The notes beneath the pieces are model-generated. The model made no database searches. It was not told the DNA's origin and saw nothing but the letters and a program-made list of their open reading frames with translations. Position numbers and translations under genes: made by a program. Below, in pieces: positions 15,789 to 23,711 of a DNA stretch of 64,000 nt. The DNA lies in the NCBI RefSeq assembly GCF_045310525.1, contig NZ_JBJHZY010000002.1:186001-250000 (forward strand), read 5' to 3'. This DNA is from Clostridium_AT radicumherbarum. GTDB lineage: Bacteria; Bacillota; Clostridia; Clostridiales; Clostridiaceae. Each line of letters opens with the position of its first letter. The stretch's first letter is position 1.

Positions 15789-17702
15789 GTGATAGTTTTA
15801 AGTTGTAAGGAAATAAATAAAAGCTATGGTATTGAGGTTATATTAAATACAATTACTTTTAATATAAATGAAGGTGAGAAAGCAGGTTTAATAGGTGCCA
15901 ATGGTGCTGGAAAGTCCACACTTTTTAAAATTCTAACGGGTCAGTTTGAACAAGATAAGGGCGATTTATTTATTGATAAGAATAAGAGGATTGGCTACTT
16001 ATCTCAGCACTTAGCCTTAGAAAGTACTAATTCTATTTATGATGAACTCTTAACAGTATTTAGCGAACTTATTGAAATGGAAAATAGAATAAAGGAGTTA
16101 ACTGAAAAGTTAAATGAGCCCTATGACAGCTCAAGAAAAGAATATCATGAAAAAATTATTCATGAATACACCTCCTTATCAGATCTTTATAATAACAGAG
16201 GTGGTTTTACCTATCAAGCAGATATCAATAGAGTTTTTAAAGGTCTCGGTTTTATTGAAGAGGATTTTAATAAAAACATAAATATCTTAAGCGGCGGTCA
16301 AAAAACAAGAGTTGCACTTTGTAAACTGCTATTAACTAGCCCAGATATCCTTTTACTAGATGAACCTACAAACCATCTTGATTTAGATGCTATTGAATGG
16401 CTTGAAGAATATTTAAAAAATTATAAAGGAACAGTTATTGTAATTTCCCATGATAGATTTTTCTTAGATTCTATAACTAATAAGACTCTTGAACTAATTA
16501 ACGGGCATGTAAACAGCTATAATGGAAATTATACTGCTTTTGTAGAATTGAAAAAGAAAAATTATGAAGTTCAGCTTAAGGCTTTTAATATTCAGCAAGC
16601 TGAAATTAAAAGGCAGGAAGAAATAATTGAACGCTACCGTTCTTTTAATAGAGAAAAAAGTATTAAGGCTGCTGAAAGCAGAGAGAAAGCACTTGATAAG
16701 ATTGTAAGAATTGAGGCGCCTGATAAAGAAAAAAAAGCTGCTAAAATTATCTTTGAAACACAAATAAAATCTGGCAATGATGTTCTGTATATTGAAAATT
16801 TAAGTAAAGCCTTTAGTGAAAAGCTTTTGTTTAAAAACTTGGACCTAGATATTAAAAGAGGAGAAAGAACAGCATTAATCGGAGAAAATGGGAGAGGAAA
16901 AACCACCTTATTTAGAATTATTATGGATAACCTTGAAAAAGATTCAGGTGTTAAGGTTCTCGGCAAAAATGTTTTTATAGGCTACTACGATCAGGAGCAA
17001 TCTAATTTGCATTCTGAAAAAAGTGTTATAGATGAAGTTTGGGATGATTTCCCTAATATGACTACTACAGAGCTTAGAAATGCTTTAGCAGCATTTTTAT
17101 TCACAGGTGATGATGTATTTAAGAACATTGATACACTTAGCGGTGGGGAAAAATGCAGAATAAATCTATTAAAACTAATGCTGTCTAAATCTAATTTCTT
17201 ACTTTTAGATGAACCTACAAACCATCTAGATATACCCTCTAGAGAAGCTTTAGAAGAATCCATACTTACTTATGATGGTACAGTACTGGTTATTTCCCAT
17301 GACAGATATTTTTTAAATAAGGTAATTAATAAAATTTATGAACTTAAAGAAGATGGAGTTAAAGAATATTTAGGTAATTATAGCTACTATATAGAAAAAA
17401 AGAAAAATCCTTTAAGATTTGAAGAAGAAATAGCAGCACAGGGAAAAACTAAGACTCAAATTCAAGATGAAAGAAAGAAAAAAAGAGAACTGGAAAAGCA
17501 GGAAAAAGAAAAACTTTTAAAAGTTAAAAATATCGAAGCCGAAATAAGCAGCAATGAAAAAAAATTAGCAGACTTACAAGACCTTCTTTGTCTTAAGGAA
17601 ACTTATTCAAACCCGCAAAAAAGTGAAGAGGTAAATAAGGAAATCGCCGCTGCAAACAGTATTTTAGAACAGTTATATGCCGATTGGGAACAACTTATAT
17701 AA
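15789..17702 (+). CDS. ABC-F family ATP-binding protein
   Basis: Soluble ABC-F protein of 637 residues with two ATPase domains and no membrane part; such proteins act on the ribosome (translation factors or antibiotic protection). First cassette: Walker A GANGAGKST, signature LSGGQKTR, Walker B LLLLDEPTNHLD. Second cassette: GENGRGKTT, LSGGEKCR, LLLDEPTNHLD. An arm-type insertion lies in the first domain, a charged linker in between, and a long C-terminal coiled coil (about residues 555-637), as in Uup/YdiF-type members. The GTG at 15789 is eight bases from GGAG and preferred to the GTG at 15780, which overlaps that site. Confidence 0.93.
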   Translation: MIVLSCKEINKSYGIEVILNTITFNINEGEKAGLIGANGAGKSTLFKILTGQFEQDKGDLFIDKNKRIGYLSQHLALESTNSIYDELLTVFSELIEMENRIKELTEKLNEPYDSSRKEYHEKIIHEYTSLSDLYNNRGGFTYQADINRVFKGLGFIEEDFNKNINILSGGQKTRVALCKLLLTSPDILLLDEPTNHLDLDAIEWLEEYLKNYKGTVIVISHDRFFLDSITNKTLELINGHVNSYNGNYTAFVELKKKNYEVQLKAFNIQQAEIKRQEEIIERYRSFNREKSIKAAESREKALDKIVRIEAPDKEKKAAKIIFETQIKSGNDVLYIENLSKAFSEKLLFKNLDLDIKRGERTALIGENGRGKTTLFRIIMDNLEKDSGVKVLGKNVFIGYYDQEQSNLHSEKSVIDEVWDDFPNMTTTELRNALAAFLFTGDDVFKNIDTLSGGEKCRINLLKLMLSKSNFLLLDEPTNHLDIPSREALEESILTYDGTVLVISHDRYFLNKVINKIYELKEDGVKEYLGNYSYYIEKKKNPLRFEEEIAAQGKTKTQIQDERKKKRELEKQEKEKLLKVKNIEAEISSNEKKLADLQDLLCLKETYSNPQKSEEVNKEIAAANSILEQLYADWEQLI

Positions 17703-17818
17703 TGCATGAATAATTTAATTACGACTGATATTTTAATATATAAATCTTTATCATAGTTTAAATATGAAAAATAATCACATACTATAATTGCAGGCATTAT
17801 AAGGATGGTGATTAAGCT

Positions 17819-17962
17819 ATGGGAAGAAAAGAAAATGAGCATCAGGAACCCTCAACTGGTCCTAACAGTTGTAAATATCATTCAAGAAGTGCAGCCTATA
17901 AACAAGATAACAAGGCTCAAGAAGAAAATACTAAAGAAAAGTTCAAAAATAATAGTAAGTAA
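17819..17962 (+). CDS. Small hydrophilic protein, 47 residues
   Basis: Not recognised. The frame begins MGRKENEHQEPSTGPNSC and ends in a Lys/Asn/Glu-rich tail (EKFKNNSK); one cysteine, no hydrophobic core. GGTGA lies seven bases upstream of the ATG, and a perfect terminator stem starts exactly at the stop codon, which argues for a real short transcript. A longer overlapping frame (17805-18062) would read through that terminator and a second hairpin and is rejected. The composition resembles small clostridial spore-associated or disordered proteins, but no function can be stated. Confidence 0.6.
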   Translation: MGRKENEHQEPSTGPNSCKYHSRSAAYKQDNKAQEENTKEKFKNNSK

Positions 17963-17997
17963 AAAATTAAAGAAGGATTCTTCCTTCTTTAATTTTT
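17962..17997 (+). terminator. Terminator of the 47-residue gene
   Basis: A 16-bp perfect stem (AAAAATTAAAGAAGGA and its complement) with a four-base loop, ending in five T. Confidence 0.88.
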
Positions 17998-18014
17998 ATT
18001 ACTCAGATGTTGAT

Positions 18015-18049
18015 AAGCCCCATATTTTTTATAAAAAAATGTGGGGCTT
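18015..18049 (-). terminator. Hairpin downstream of the DUF554 gene
   Basis: AAGCCCCA pairs with TGGGGCTT and the inner stem is A/T only (ATTTTTT with AAAAAAT). Twenty bases beyond the DUF554 stop, so it probably ends that transcript; the U-tract would lie inside the stem rather than after it. Confidence 0.6.
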
Positions 18050-18068
18050 AGTATATTTATAGCAAAAT

Positions 18069-18746
18069 CTAAAAAATCAAAAAATAAATTATCGGAATAA
18101 TTACTGCTGGAAGAAAATTTGCAACCTTTATTTTTGTTAGTCCAAGCATGTTAAAGCCAAGTCCCATTATGAGCACACTTCCCACTGCAGAAATTTCAGT
18201 TATTATAGCTGTCTGCGTTAAAATGCCTTGTAAATAGGAAGCTCCAATTGTTATAATTCCTTGGTATAAAAAGACTGGAATTGCCGATAAAGCTACTCCA
18301 ATTCCTAAAGTAGAAGTAAACATTATTGCTGAAATACCGTCCAGCACAGACTTTGTAAAGAGTATACTATGATCTCCCTTTAAGCCGCTGTTTAAGGAAC
18401 CAACAATGGCCATAGCTCCAACGCAATAAACTAAACTTGCTGTTACAAAGCCTTCAGAAATTTTCCCGCCTTTTCCTTGAAGCTTGCGTTCTATTGAATC
18501 TCCTAATTTAAATAATCTTGCATCTATATCAATGGCTTCACCAATAAGTGCCCCTATAACTATAGAACAGATTACCACCAGCATATTTTGAGATTTTATG
18601 GCTCCTGATATTCCTATTACCAAAATGCAAAGGGCTAAGCCCTTAATAATTGTTTCATTAATTTTCTTTGGAATCCCGCCTTTAAGAATAAAACCAACAA
18701 GGCTTCCTCCAATAATAGCTAAAGCATTTACAATAGTTCCTAACAC
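18069..18746 (-). CDS. DUF554-family membrane protein (YdfK/YqgA type)
   Basis: A 225-residue integral membrane protein, almost entirely hydrophobic, with about seven spans. The N-terminal pattern GTIVNALAIIGGSLVGFILKGGIP, together with YCVGAMAIVGSLNSGLKGDHSIL in the middle, is characteristic of DUF554. Transport is often suggested for the family but not shown. The start codon is GTG, with AAGGG ten bases upstream. It lies 20 bp after the yajQ gene on the same strand and is likely cotranscribed with it. Confidence 0.88.
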   Translation of the reverse strand: MLGTIVNALAIIGGSLVGFILKGGIPKKINETIIKGLALCILVIGISGAIKSQNMLVVICSIVIGALIGEAIDIDARLFKLGDSIERKLQGKGGKISEGFVTASLVYCVGAMAIVGSLNSGLKGDHSILFTKSVLDGISAIMFTSTLGIGVALSAIPVFLYQGIITIGASYLQGILTQTAIITEISAVGSVLIMGLGFNMLGLTKIKVANFLPAVIIPIIYFLIF

Positions 18747-18766
18747 CCCATCACGACCCTTGCTTC

Positions 18767-19258
18767 TTATCTATAGTTTGTAAACTGCATGTCAATTCCA
18801 AAGTCTTTACCCTTAAGTAAACCTATAATAGCCTGCAAATCATCCTTGTCCTTTGCAGAAACTCTTACTTGATTTTCCATGATTTGAGCCTGCACCTTAA
18901 GCTTACTATTTTTAATTTCTGCTACTATTTCTTTAGCCTTTTCCTTTGAAATTCCTTTTACAAGCTTTCCATTTTGTTTAACAGTACCCATAGTGGCTTT
19001 TTCTATTTTGCCCAAATCTAATGCTTTTGGAGATATTCCTCTTTTTACAAATTTAGCTTTTAAAATTTCAATAACAGCTTTTAGCCTAAATTCATCATCA
19101 GAGCTGACTTTTATTTCATCATTATTAACTTCAATTTCTGTTTTGCTTCCTTTAAAGTCATATCTCTGCTCTATTTCTTTCCTTGCTTGATTAACAGCAT
19201 TGTCAACTTCTTGCATATCAACTTCTGAAACTACATCAAATGAATATGTACTTGGCAT
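18767..19258 (-). CDS. yajQ: YajQ-family nucleotide-binding protein
   Basis: A 163-residue cytoplasmic protein of the UPF0234/YajQ family, starting MPSTYSFDVVSEVDMQEVDNA and ending GKDFGIDMQFTNYR, both diagnostic. Family members bind RNA or cyclic di-GMP and some act as coregulators. An HD-GYP enzyme is also encoded in this window, though 14 kb away, so a link is speculative. Start ATG is preceded by AAGGAAGG. Confidence 0.95.
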   Translation of the reverse strand: MPSTYSFDVVSEVDMQEVDNAVNQARKEIEQRYDFKGSKTEIEVNNDEIKVSSDDEFRLKAVIEILKAKFVKRGISPKALDLGKIEKATMGTVKQNGKLVKGISKEKAKEIVAEIKNSKLKVQAQIMENQVRVSAKDKDDLQAIIGLLKGKDFGIDMQFTNYR

Positions 19259-19514
19259 AAAAAATTACCTTCCTTTCCTTTTTCCATATGTTACTATAAA
19301 TATATTAATCAAATTTTCATAGTTTAGCAACTAAAATTAACAAAATCTATTTATTTAAAAAAATTATCCAATATTTTCTATCTTCTTCTAATAATTGTAT
19401 ATATTTTTTATAATATAACTTTTAAGGTATATTGAATTTTATTATTGGTGTGATATAATTATTATTGAGCAAAGCTCATATATTTTTGGGTTAATTTTTC
19501 AAGGCACTTCTACC

Positions 19515-19574
19515 CCTTTAATCATTTTAAGGGAATGTGATCTATGAACAAATTAGTCCCTATGATTAAAGGAG
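19515..19574 (+). promoter_or_regulatory. Leader hairpin that can cover the ribosome binding site
   Basis: CCTTTAATCAT (19515-19525) is complementary to ATGATTAAAGG (19562-19572), whose last bases are the start of the Shine-Dalgarno AAAGGAGG (19568-19575). Inside the loop AGGGA can pair with TCCCT, extending the same hairpin. A competing short hairpin (CCCTT with AAGGG) would free the site. Two exclusive folds around a ribosome binding site suggest a thermosensor-like or protein-controlled switch, which is inference. Confidence 0.5.
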
Positions 19575-19584
19575 GATTTTTAAC

Positions 19585-19752
19585 ATGGCAGATAGAAACA
19601 TCGTTTGCAAAGATTGTGGAAAAGAATTTGTATTTACAGAAGGCGAGCAAGCTTTCTATAAGGAAAAAGGATTTGAAAATGATCCAGTAAGATGCCCAGA
19701 ATGTAGAAGAGCTAGAAAGAACGAAAAGAATCAAAGAGAAAGAAGATTCTAA
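19585..19752 (+). CDS. Zinc-ribbon domain protein, 55 residues
   Basis: A small protein of the probable-zinc-ribbon type: ligands CKDCG (Cys8, Cys11) and CPEC (Cys37, Cys40), with the aromatic stretch EFVFTEGEQAFYKEKGF between them and a basic tail RARKNEKNQRERRF that would suit nucleic-acid binding. Such proteins are common in clostridia and are often encoded near cold-shock proteins; function unknown. GGAGG is followed nine bases later by the ATG, and a terminator follows four bases after the stop. Confidence 0.9.
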   Translation: MADRNIVCKDCGKEFVFTEGEQAFYKEKGFENDPVRCPECRRARKNEKNQRERRF

Positions 19753-19755
19753 TTT

Positions 19756-19780
19756 AGAGAGGTAGAGATACCTCTCTTTT
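19756..19780 (+). terminator. Terminator of the zinc-ribbon gene
   Basis: AGAGAGGTA, loop GAGA, TACCTCTCT, then TTT. Confidence 0.88.
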
Positions 19781-19793
19781 AATTTTTGTATAA

Positions 19794-19844
19794 AAAATGG
19801 CTGTATCAAATTAATCATTATGATTATTTTGATACAGCCATTTT
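19794..19844 (-). terminator. Terminator of the ECF S-component gene
   Basis: AAAATGGCTGTATCAAA pairs with TTTGATACAGCCATTTT; on the minus strand the stem is followed by TTTTTATAC. It lies 10 bp after the stop at 19855. Confidence 0.88.
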
Positions 19845-19854
19845 ACTTAGAAAA

Positions 19855-20388
19855 TTAAAGTTTGTTTTTGAAAATATTAGCTCTTTTCAAAGCCTTAATT
19901 AATGGAATTGAAAGTACAATTCCTGCTGTTATTTGAATTATATTTCCTGGTATATCTCCTAATGCAACAGCAAAGCTGCCATAAATAAGTCCTCCAGCAA
20001 TATAGTAACCTAGTATCATCCAAAGTCCTGCAATTATAAAACCCAGAATGTTATTAAAGAGTTTTTCTCCATTATAGTCATTTCTAAGTGCTATAGAAGC
20101 TGCTATATAAGCCATAACACCCTTTATAACAAATGTAAATGGAGCCCAAATTGCATATGGTGATAATAAATCAAATAATCCCATTCCAAGAGCTGCAGCT
20201 AAAGCAGCCTTCTTTTTCCCAAGTAATATTGCTCCCGCAAATACAATAGTGTCTCCTAAGTGCAGTACTGCCTTTGTACCTACTGGTATTTCAATAGCAT
20301 AAGTTACTACAAAAGCCATAGCTGCCATAAGTGCAACTTGTACGATATCAATAGTTTTTATTCTTGACTTTATTTGGCTCTTTTCCAT
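19855..20388 (-). CDS. ECF transporter substrate-binding (S) component
   Basis: A 177-residue membrane protein with about six spans. The pattern ALMAAMAFVVTYAIEIPVG, then LHLGDTIVFAGAILLGKKKAAL and GLFDLLSPYAIWAPFTFVIKG, is that of the ECF riboflavin/HmpT-like S-component group. It captures a vitamin or related small molecule and works with a shared energising module encoded elsewhere. The substrate cannot be read from the sequence, and no recognisable riboswitch precedes it. The start at 20388 (MEKSQIKSR) follows a GGACGGGTGGG stretch; the longer frame to 20445 adds a doubtful N-terminus. Confidence 0.85.
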   Translation of the reverse strand: MEKSQIKSRIKTIDIVQVALMAAMAFVVTYAIEIPVGTKAVLHLGDTIVFAGAILLGKKKAALAAALGMGLFDLLSPYAIWAPFTFVIKGVMAYIAASIALRNDYNGEKLFNNILGFIIAGLWMILGYYIAGGLIYGSFAVALGDIPGNIIQITAGIVLSIPLIKALKRANIFKNKL

Positions 20389-20548
20389 GTCAAAATCCCA
20401 CCCGTCCTTAATTAATATTAGTAATATGATGCATCTTAATTTCATTATACACAGAAAAATCTAATTTCAAAGTGTATGGATACACAAATAATAAAAAAAT
20501 AAAGATTTTGTTATAATTAGTCGAATTGTTGTAAATACTATTTATATA

Positions 20549-20651
20549 CAAAGGAGTTTAAAGCCCTAAATGGGCTTTAACGAGTAGTTTTACGAGCGGG
20601 AGCGAGAGGGCTTAATTGCTCCGTGTTTCCCACTGAAGGGAGGAAATTTAA
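20549..20651 (+). promoter_or_regulatory. Structured 5' leader, family copy 2
   Basis: AAGGAG (20551-20556), a 9-bp hairpin (TTAAAGCCC 20558-20566 with GGGCTTTAA 20572-20580), the block ACGAGCGGGAGCGAG (20592-20606), a short second hairpin whose arms differ from copy 1 (GGGC with GCTC), GTGTTTCCCACT, then GGGAGG (20638-20643) before the ATG at 20652. The unpaired blocks are nearly identical to copies 1 and 3, while the second stem changes on both sides. Confidence 0.6.
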
Positions 20652-20807
20652 ATGGCTGTTTTGCGCTGGATAGGTGGCTTTGTAGTATTATTCTGGCTTA
20701 TAGGACTAATATTCAGAATAGGCGGAAGCATGATAAATCTATTATTAATTGTAGCGGCGGTAGTATTTATTATTGACGCCATATTTGGCAGAAAAAAATC
20801 TGTGTGA
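20652..20807 (+). CDS. lmo0937-family small membrane protein, 51 residues
   Basis: A short two-span membrane protein starting MAVLRWIGGFVVLFWLIGLI and ending FGRKKSV. The pattern (a first span, a Gly/Arg turn, a second span ending in DAIFGRKK) matches the lmo0937/DUF5670 group of about 50 residues, whose function is unknown and which is often stress-related. GGGAGG lies eight bases before the ATG at the end of the structured leader. Confidence 0.82.
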   Translation: MAVLRWIGGFVVLFWLIGLIFRIGGSMINLLLIVAAVVFIIDAIFGRKKSV

Positions 20808-20852
20808 TAAAAAAGAAAAACCTTATTATTAAAAATGGTTTTTCATCAATTT

Positions 20853-20886
20853 AAAAAATGAAAGACATTGAGTCTTTCATTTTTTT
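20853..20886. terminator. Bidirectional terminator
   Basis: AAAAAATGAAAGAC, loop ATTGA, GTCTTTCATTTTTT. It serves the small membrane protein on the plus strand and prfC on the minus strand. A weaker AAAAACC/GGTTTTT hairpin lies just before it. Confidence 0.88.
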
Positions 20887-20949
20887 ATCCATTATTTTCT
20901 TAAGCATTAGCAAATAGTTGATTTATTCATGGACATAGGTACTTTGTTT

Positions 20950-22545
20950 TTATTCATTATTCTTTGCAATATCAGAAAGTATTAAACCTTTGTTATGCTC
21001 TAAAGCCCAGCTTATAGCCCAATCACTTTGGAATATTAAAAGATTCCTGTCTTTAAAATCCTTAACCTTCTTAGTATCACTAGTTAAATTTAGGCCTTCA
21101 AGAGCTATTTCAGTATTTTCAATCCATCTTATATATTTATAAGAAAGCCTATCCATTTTTATATCTACACCGTATTCATGCTTTAATCTATATTCAAGCA
21201 CTTCAAATTGAAGTACTCCAACTACGCCCACGATGATTTCCTCAATACCAATGTGAAGCTCCTTAAATACTTGTATTGCGCCCTCTTGTGCAATTTGTGT
21301 TATACCTTTAATAAATTGTTTTCTCTTCATGGTATCAATAGTTCTAACTCTAGCAAAATATTCAGGTGCAAAGGTTGGAATTCCCTCGAATTTAAATTTT
21401 TTTGAATTTTCACAAAGGGTATCTCCAATGCTGAATATTCCAGGATCAAAGACACCAATTATGTCTCCAGCATAGGCTTCTTCCACAATTTCCCTATCCT
21501 GTGCTAAAAATTGCTGAGGCTGCGCCAGCTTTATCTTATTTCCAGCCTGAACATGGTAAACCTCCATGCCCTTTTTAAATTCTCCTGAGCATATTCTCAT
21601 AAAAGCTATTCTATCTCTGTGTGCTGGATTCATATTAGCTTGTATTTTAAATACAAAGGCAGAAAACTCAGGACTGAATACATCTATTTCACCTTGATCC
21701 GACTGTCTTGGAAGTGGTTCTGATGTTAAATCAAGGAATACCTTCAAAAATGGCTCTACTCCAAAATTGGTTAAAGCACTTCCGAAGAATACTGGTGTAA
21801 GTTCTCCATTTCTTACCTTTTGAACATCAAACTCATCACCAGCTATATCTAACAGCTCTATATCTTCTATTAGTTTATTATGAAGGGCTTCTCCAAGTAA
21901 ATCCTTGAAAACACCATCTTCTATATTGCCTTCTAAGGATTCTACCTGAGTCTGACCATGATTTCCACCATTAAAGGCCTGCACCATTTTATTTTCTCTT
22001 TCATAGACTCCCTTAAATTCAGCTCCTGTACCAATAGGCCAATTTACTGGGTAGGATTTTATTCCTAGTTCATTTTCTATATCCTCTAGTAGTTCGAAGG
22101 GATCTTTAGTTTCTCTATCCATCTTATTAATAAAAGTGAAAATTGGTATACCCCTAAGGCTGCATACATGGAAAAGCTTCTTAGTCTGCTCTTCTACTCC
22201 CTTTGCACCATCAATTACCATTACAGCACTATCAGCAGCCATAAGGGTTCTATAAGTATCTTCACTGAAGTCTTGATGTCCTGGAGTATCAAGTATATTA
22301 ATACAATAACCATCGTAATTAAACTGCATTACAGAAGAAGTTACTGAAATACCTCTCTGCTTCTCTATTTCCATCCAGTCTGAAACTGCATGCTTAGCTG
22401 CCTTTCTAGCCTTAACAGAGCCTGCCATTCTTATGGCCCCCCCGTATAAAAGGAGTTTTTCTGTAAGTGTAGTCTTACCTGCATCTGGGTGAGAAATTAT
22501 CGCAAAGGTTCTTCTTCTTTCTATTTCTTTTATAAAGTCCGCCAT
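20950..22545 (-). CDS. prfC: Peptide chain release factor 3
   Basis: Translational GTPase that recycles RF1/RF2 after termination. Length 531 residues, normal. G1 is SHPDAGKTTLTEKLL, the switch and G3 regions are RGISVTSSVMQF and DTPGHQDFSEDTYR, and G4 is NKMD, followed by the RF3-specific domains with YELKHEYGVDIKM-like text (here YRLKHEYGVDIKM). Start ATG follows AAAGGATGG. In its leader a small GTCTG/CAGAC hairpin followed by T5 (about 22584-22610) could be an attenuator. Confidence 0.97.
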   Translation of the reverse strand: MADFIKEIERRRTFAIISHPDAGKTTLTEKLLLYGGAIRMAGSVKARKAAKHAVSDWMEIEKQRGISVTSSVMQFNYDGYCINILDTPGHQDFSEDTYRTLMAADSAVMVIDGAKGVEEQTKKLFHVCSLRGIPIFTFINKMDRETKDPFELLEDIENELGIKSYPVNWPIGTGAEFKGVYERENKMVQAFNGGNHGQTQVESLEGNIEDGVFKDLLGEALHNKLIEDIELLDIAGDEFDVQKVRNGELTPVFFGSALTNFGVEPFLKVFLDLTSEPLPRQSDQGEIDVFSPEFSAFVFKIQANMNPAHRDRIAFMRICSGEFKKGMEVYHVQAGNKIKLAQPQQFLAQDREIVEEAYAGDIIGVFDPGIFSIGDTLCENSKKFKFEGIPTFAPEYFARVRTIDTMKRKQFIKGITQIAQEGAIQVFKELHIGIEEIIVGVVGVLQFEVLEYRLKHEYGVDIKMDRLSYKYIRWIENTEIALEGLNLTSDTKKVKDFKDRNLLIFQSDWAISWALEHNKGLILSDIAKNNE

Positions 22546-22786
22546 TTATATCCATCCTTTCTTGTTTAATAAATTAAATATGCAAAAAGTCTGTATGAAG
22601 GCAGACCTTAGATTTAATATTTATTATATACAAACGTCTTAAATTATATCAGTTTTTAAAATTCTTTTCAAATAATTTTTACCAAATCCTCTTGTGAACA
22701 TTTACATTACAGTTTATTCCATTCATTTTTTTAGTTTGAATGCTATAATAATTATGGAATAAATATATTGTACTTTATACAGGAGT

Positions 22787-22809
22787 CTAAACAATTTTTA
22801 ATTGTTTAG
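22787..22809 (+). promoter_or_regulatory. Perfect hairpin in the leader of the HAD gene
   Basis: CTAAACAATT, TTT, AATTGTTTAG. It is preceded by an AGGAG word and followed 14 bases later by the real ribosome binding site AGGGGTGA. Too AT-rich to be a convincing terminator; possibly an mRNA stability element. Confidence 0.35.
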
Positions 22810-22834
22810 TGCGCAATATAGTAGGGGTGATAAA

Positions 22835-23653
22835 ATGTATAAATTAATTGCAATAGATATGGATGGCACATTATTAAGAGAAGATAAAACTATTTCAAAA
22901 GAAACCTTAAGAGCAATAGATAGAGCCAAAGCTAAAGGAGTTAAAATTGTTCTTTCATCAGGAAGACCAATAGATGGAATTAGAAGGTACTTAAAAGAGC
23001 TTGATTTAATGCGTGACGAGGATTACGCTATAGCATTTAATGGAGCCTTAATTCAAGCTACTAAAACAAATGAAATTATTGCAAAAACACTAATGAAACT
23101 AGAAGATGTTTCTTATTTATATGAGCTAAGTAAAAAATTAAAGGTTAATATTCATATTCTAACTGAAAATTCCTGCCTAACACCCAAGTGGAACCCCTAT
23201 AGTCAAATAGAAAAAGATATTAACGGCATTCCACTTGAAGTTATTGATTTTAATAATTTACCTTACGATACAACAATTGTTAAAATAATGATGGTGGATG
23301 ATCCAGAAATTTTAACAGAAGCTATAACAAAGCTCCCCAAGGAGGTTTATGAGAAATATTCAGTACTTAGAAGTTCTCCATATTTTCTTGAGTTCTTAGA
23401 TAAAAAGGTTAATAAGGGCTATGGTGTAGCTCTGCTTGCTAACAAATTAGGAATAAGAAGTGATGAGGTTATATGTATTGGAGACGCAGGTAACGATATT
23501 CATATGCTTCAGTTTGCAGGTCTAGGAGTTGCAATGGGAAATGCCTACCCTGAAGTTAAAAAAGCAGCTGATTATATTACCTTAAGCAACGAAGAGAATG
23601 GTGTAGCCCATGTTATAGATAAATTTGTTTTAAATAATGAAAAGGCAAGCTAA
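22835..23653 (+). CDS. Cof-type HAD-superfamily phosphatase
   Basis: A 272-residue HAD hydrolase of the Cof/YidA type. Motif I is AIDMDGTLL, motif II lies in VLSSGRP, and motif IV is CIGDAGNDIHML, with the C2-type cap between. Such enzymes dephosphorylate sugar phosphates or flavin and pyridoxal phosphates; the substrate is not predictable here. The ATG at 22835 has AGGGGTGATAAA directly upstream and replaces the longer frame from 22802. Monocistronic, with a terminator after it. Confidence 0.92.
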   Translation: MYKLIAIDMDGTLLREDKTISKETLRAIDRAKAKGVKIVLSSGRPIDGIRRYLKELDLMRDEDYAIAFNGALIQATKTNEIIAKTLMKLEDVSYLYELSKKLKVNIHILTENSCLTPKWNPYSQIEKDINGIPLEVIDFNNLPYDTTIVKIMMVDDPEILTEAITKLPKEVYEKYSVLRSSPYFLEFLDKKVNKGYGVALLANKLGIRSDEVICIGDAGNDIHMLQFAGLGVAMGNAYPEVKKAADYITLSNEENGVAHVIDKFVLNNEKAS

Positions 23654-23662
23654 AATAAATAT

Positions 23663-23708
23663 AAAAATAGTGTTAAAAATGTGTAAAGCATTAACAACAC
23701 TATTTTTT
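23663..23708. terminator. Terminator between convergent genes
   Basis: AAAATAGTGTT pairs with AACACTATTTT across an 18-base loop; T-runs on both sides. Confidence 0.8.
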
Positions 23709-23711
23709 ATT

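Noticed and set aside
17805..18062. 85-codon plus-strand frame
   Set aside because: Runs through a perfect terminator and a second hairpin; the overlapping 47-codon frame is better supported.
20446..20548. Vitamin riboswitch in front of the ECF S component
   Set aside because: No conserved riboswitch signature found in the available leader.
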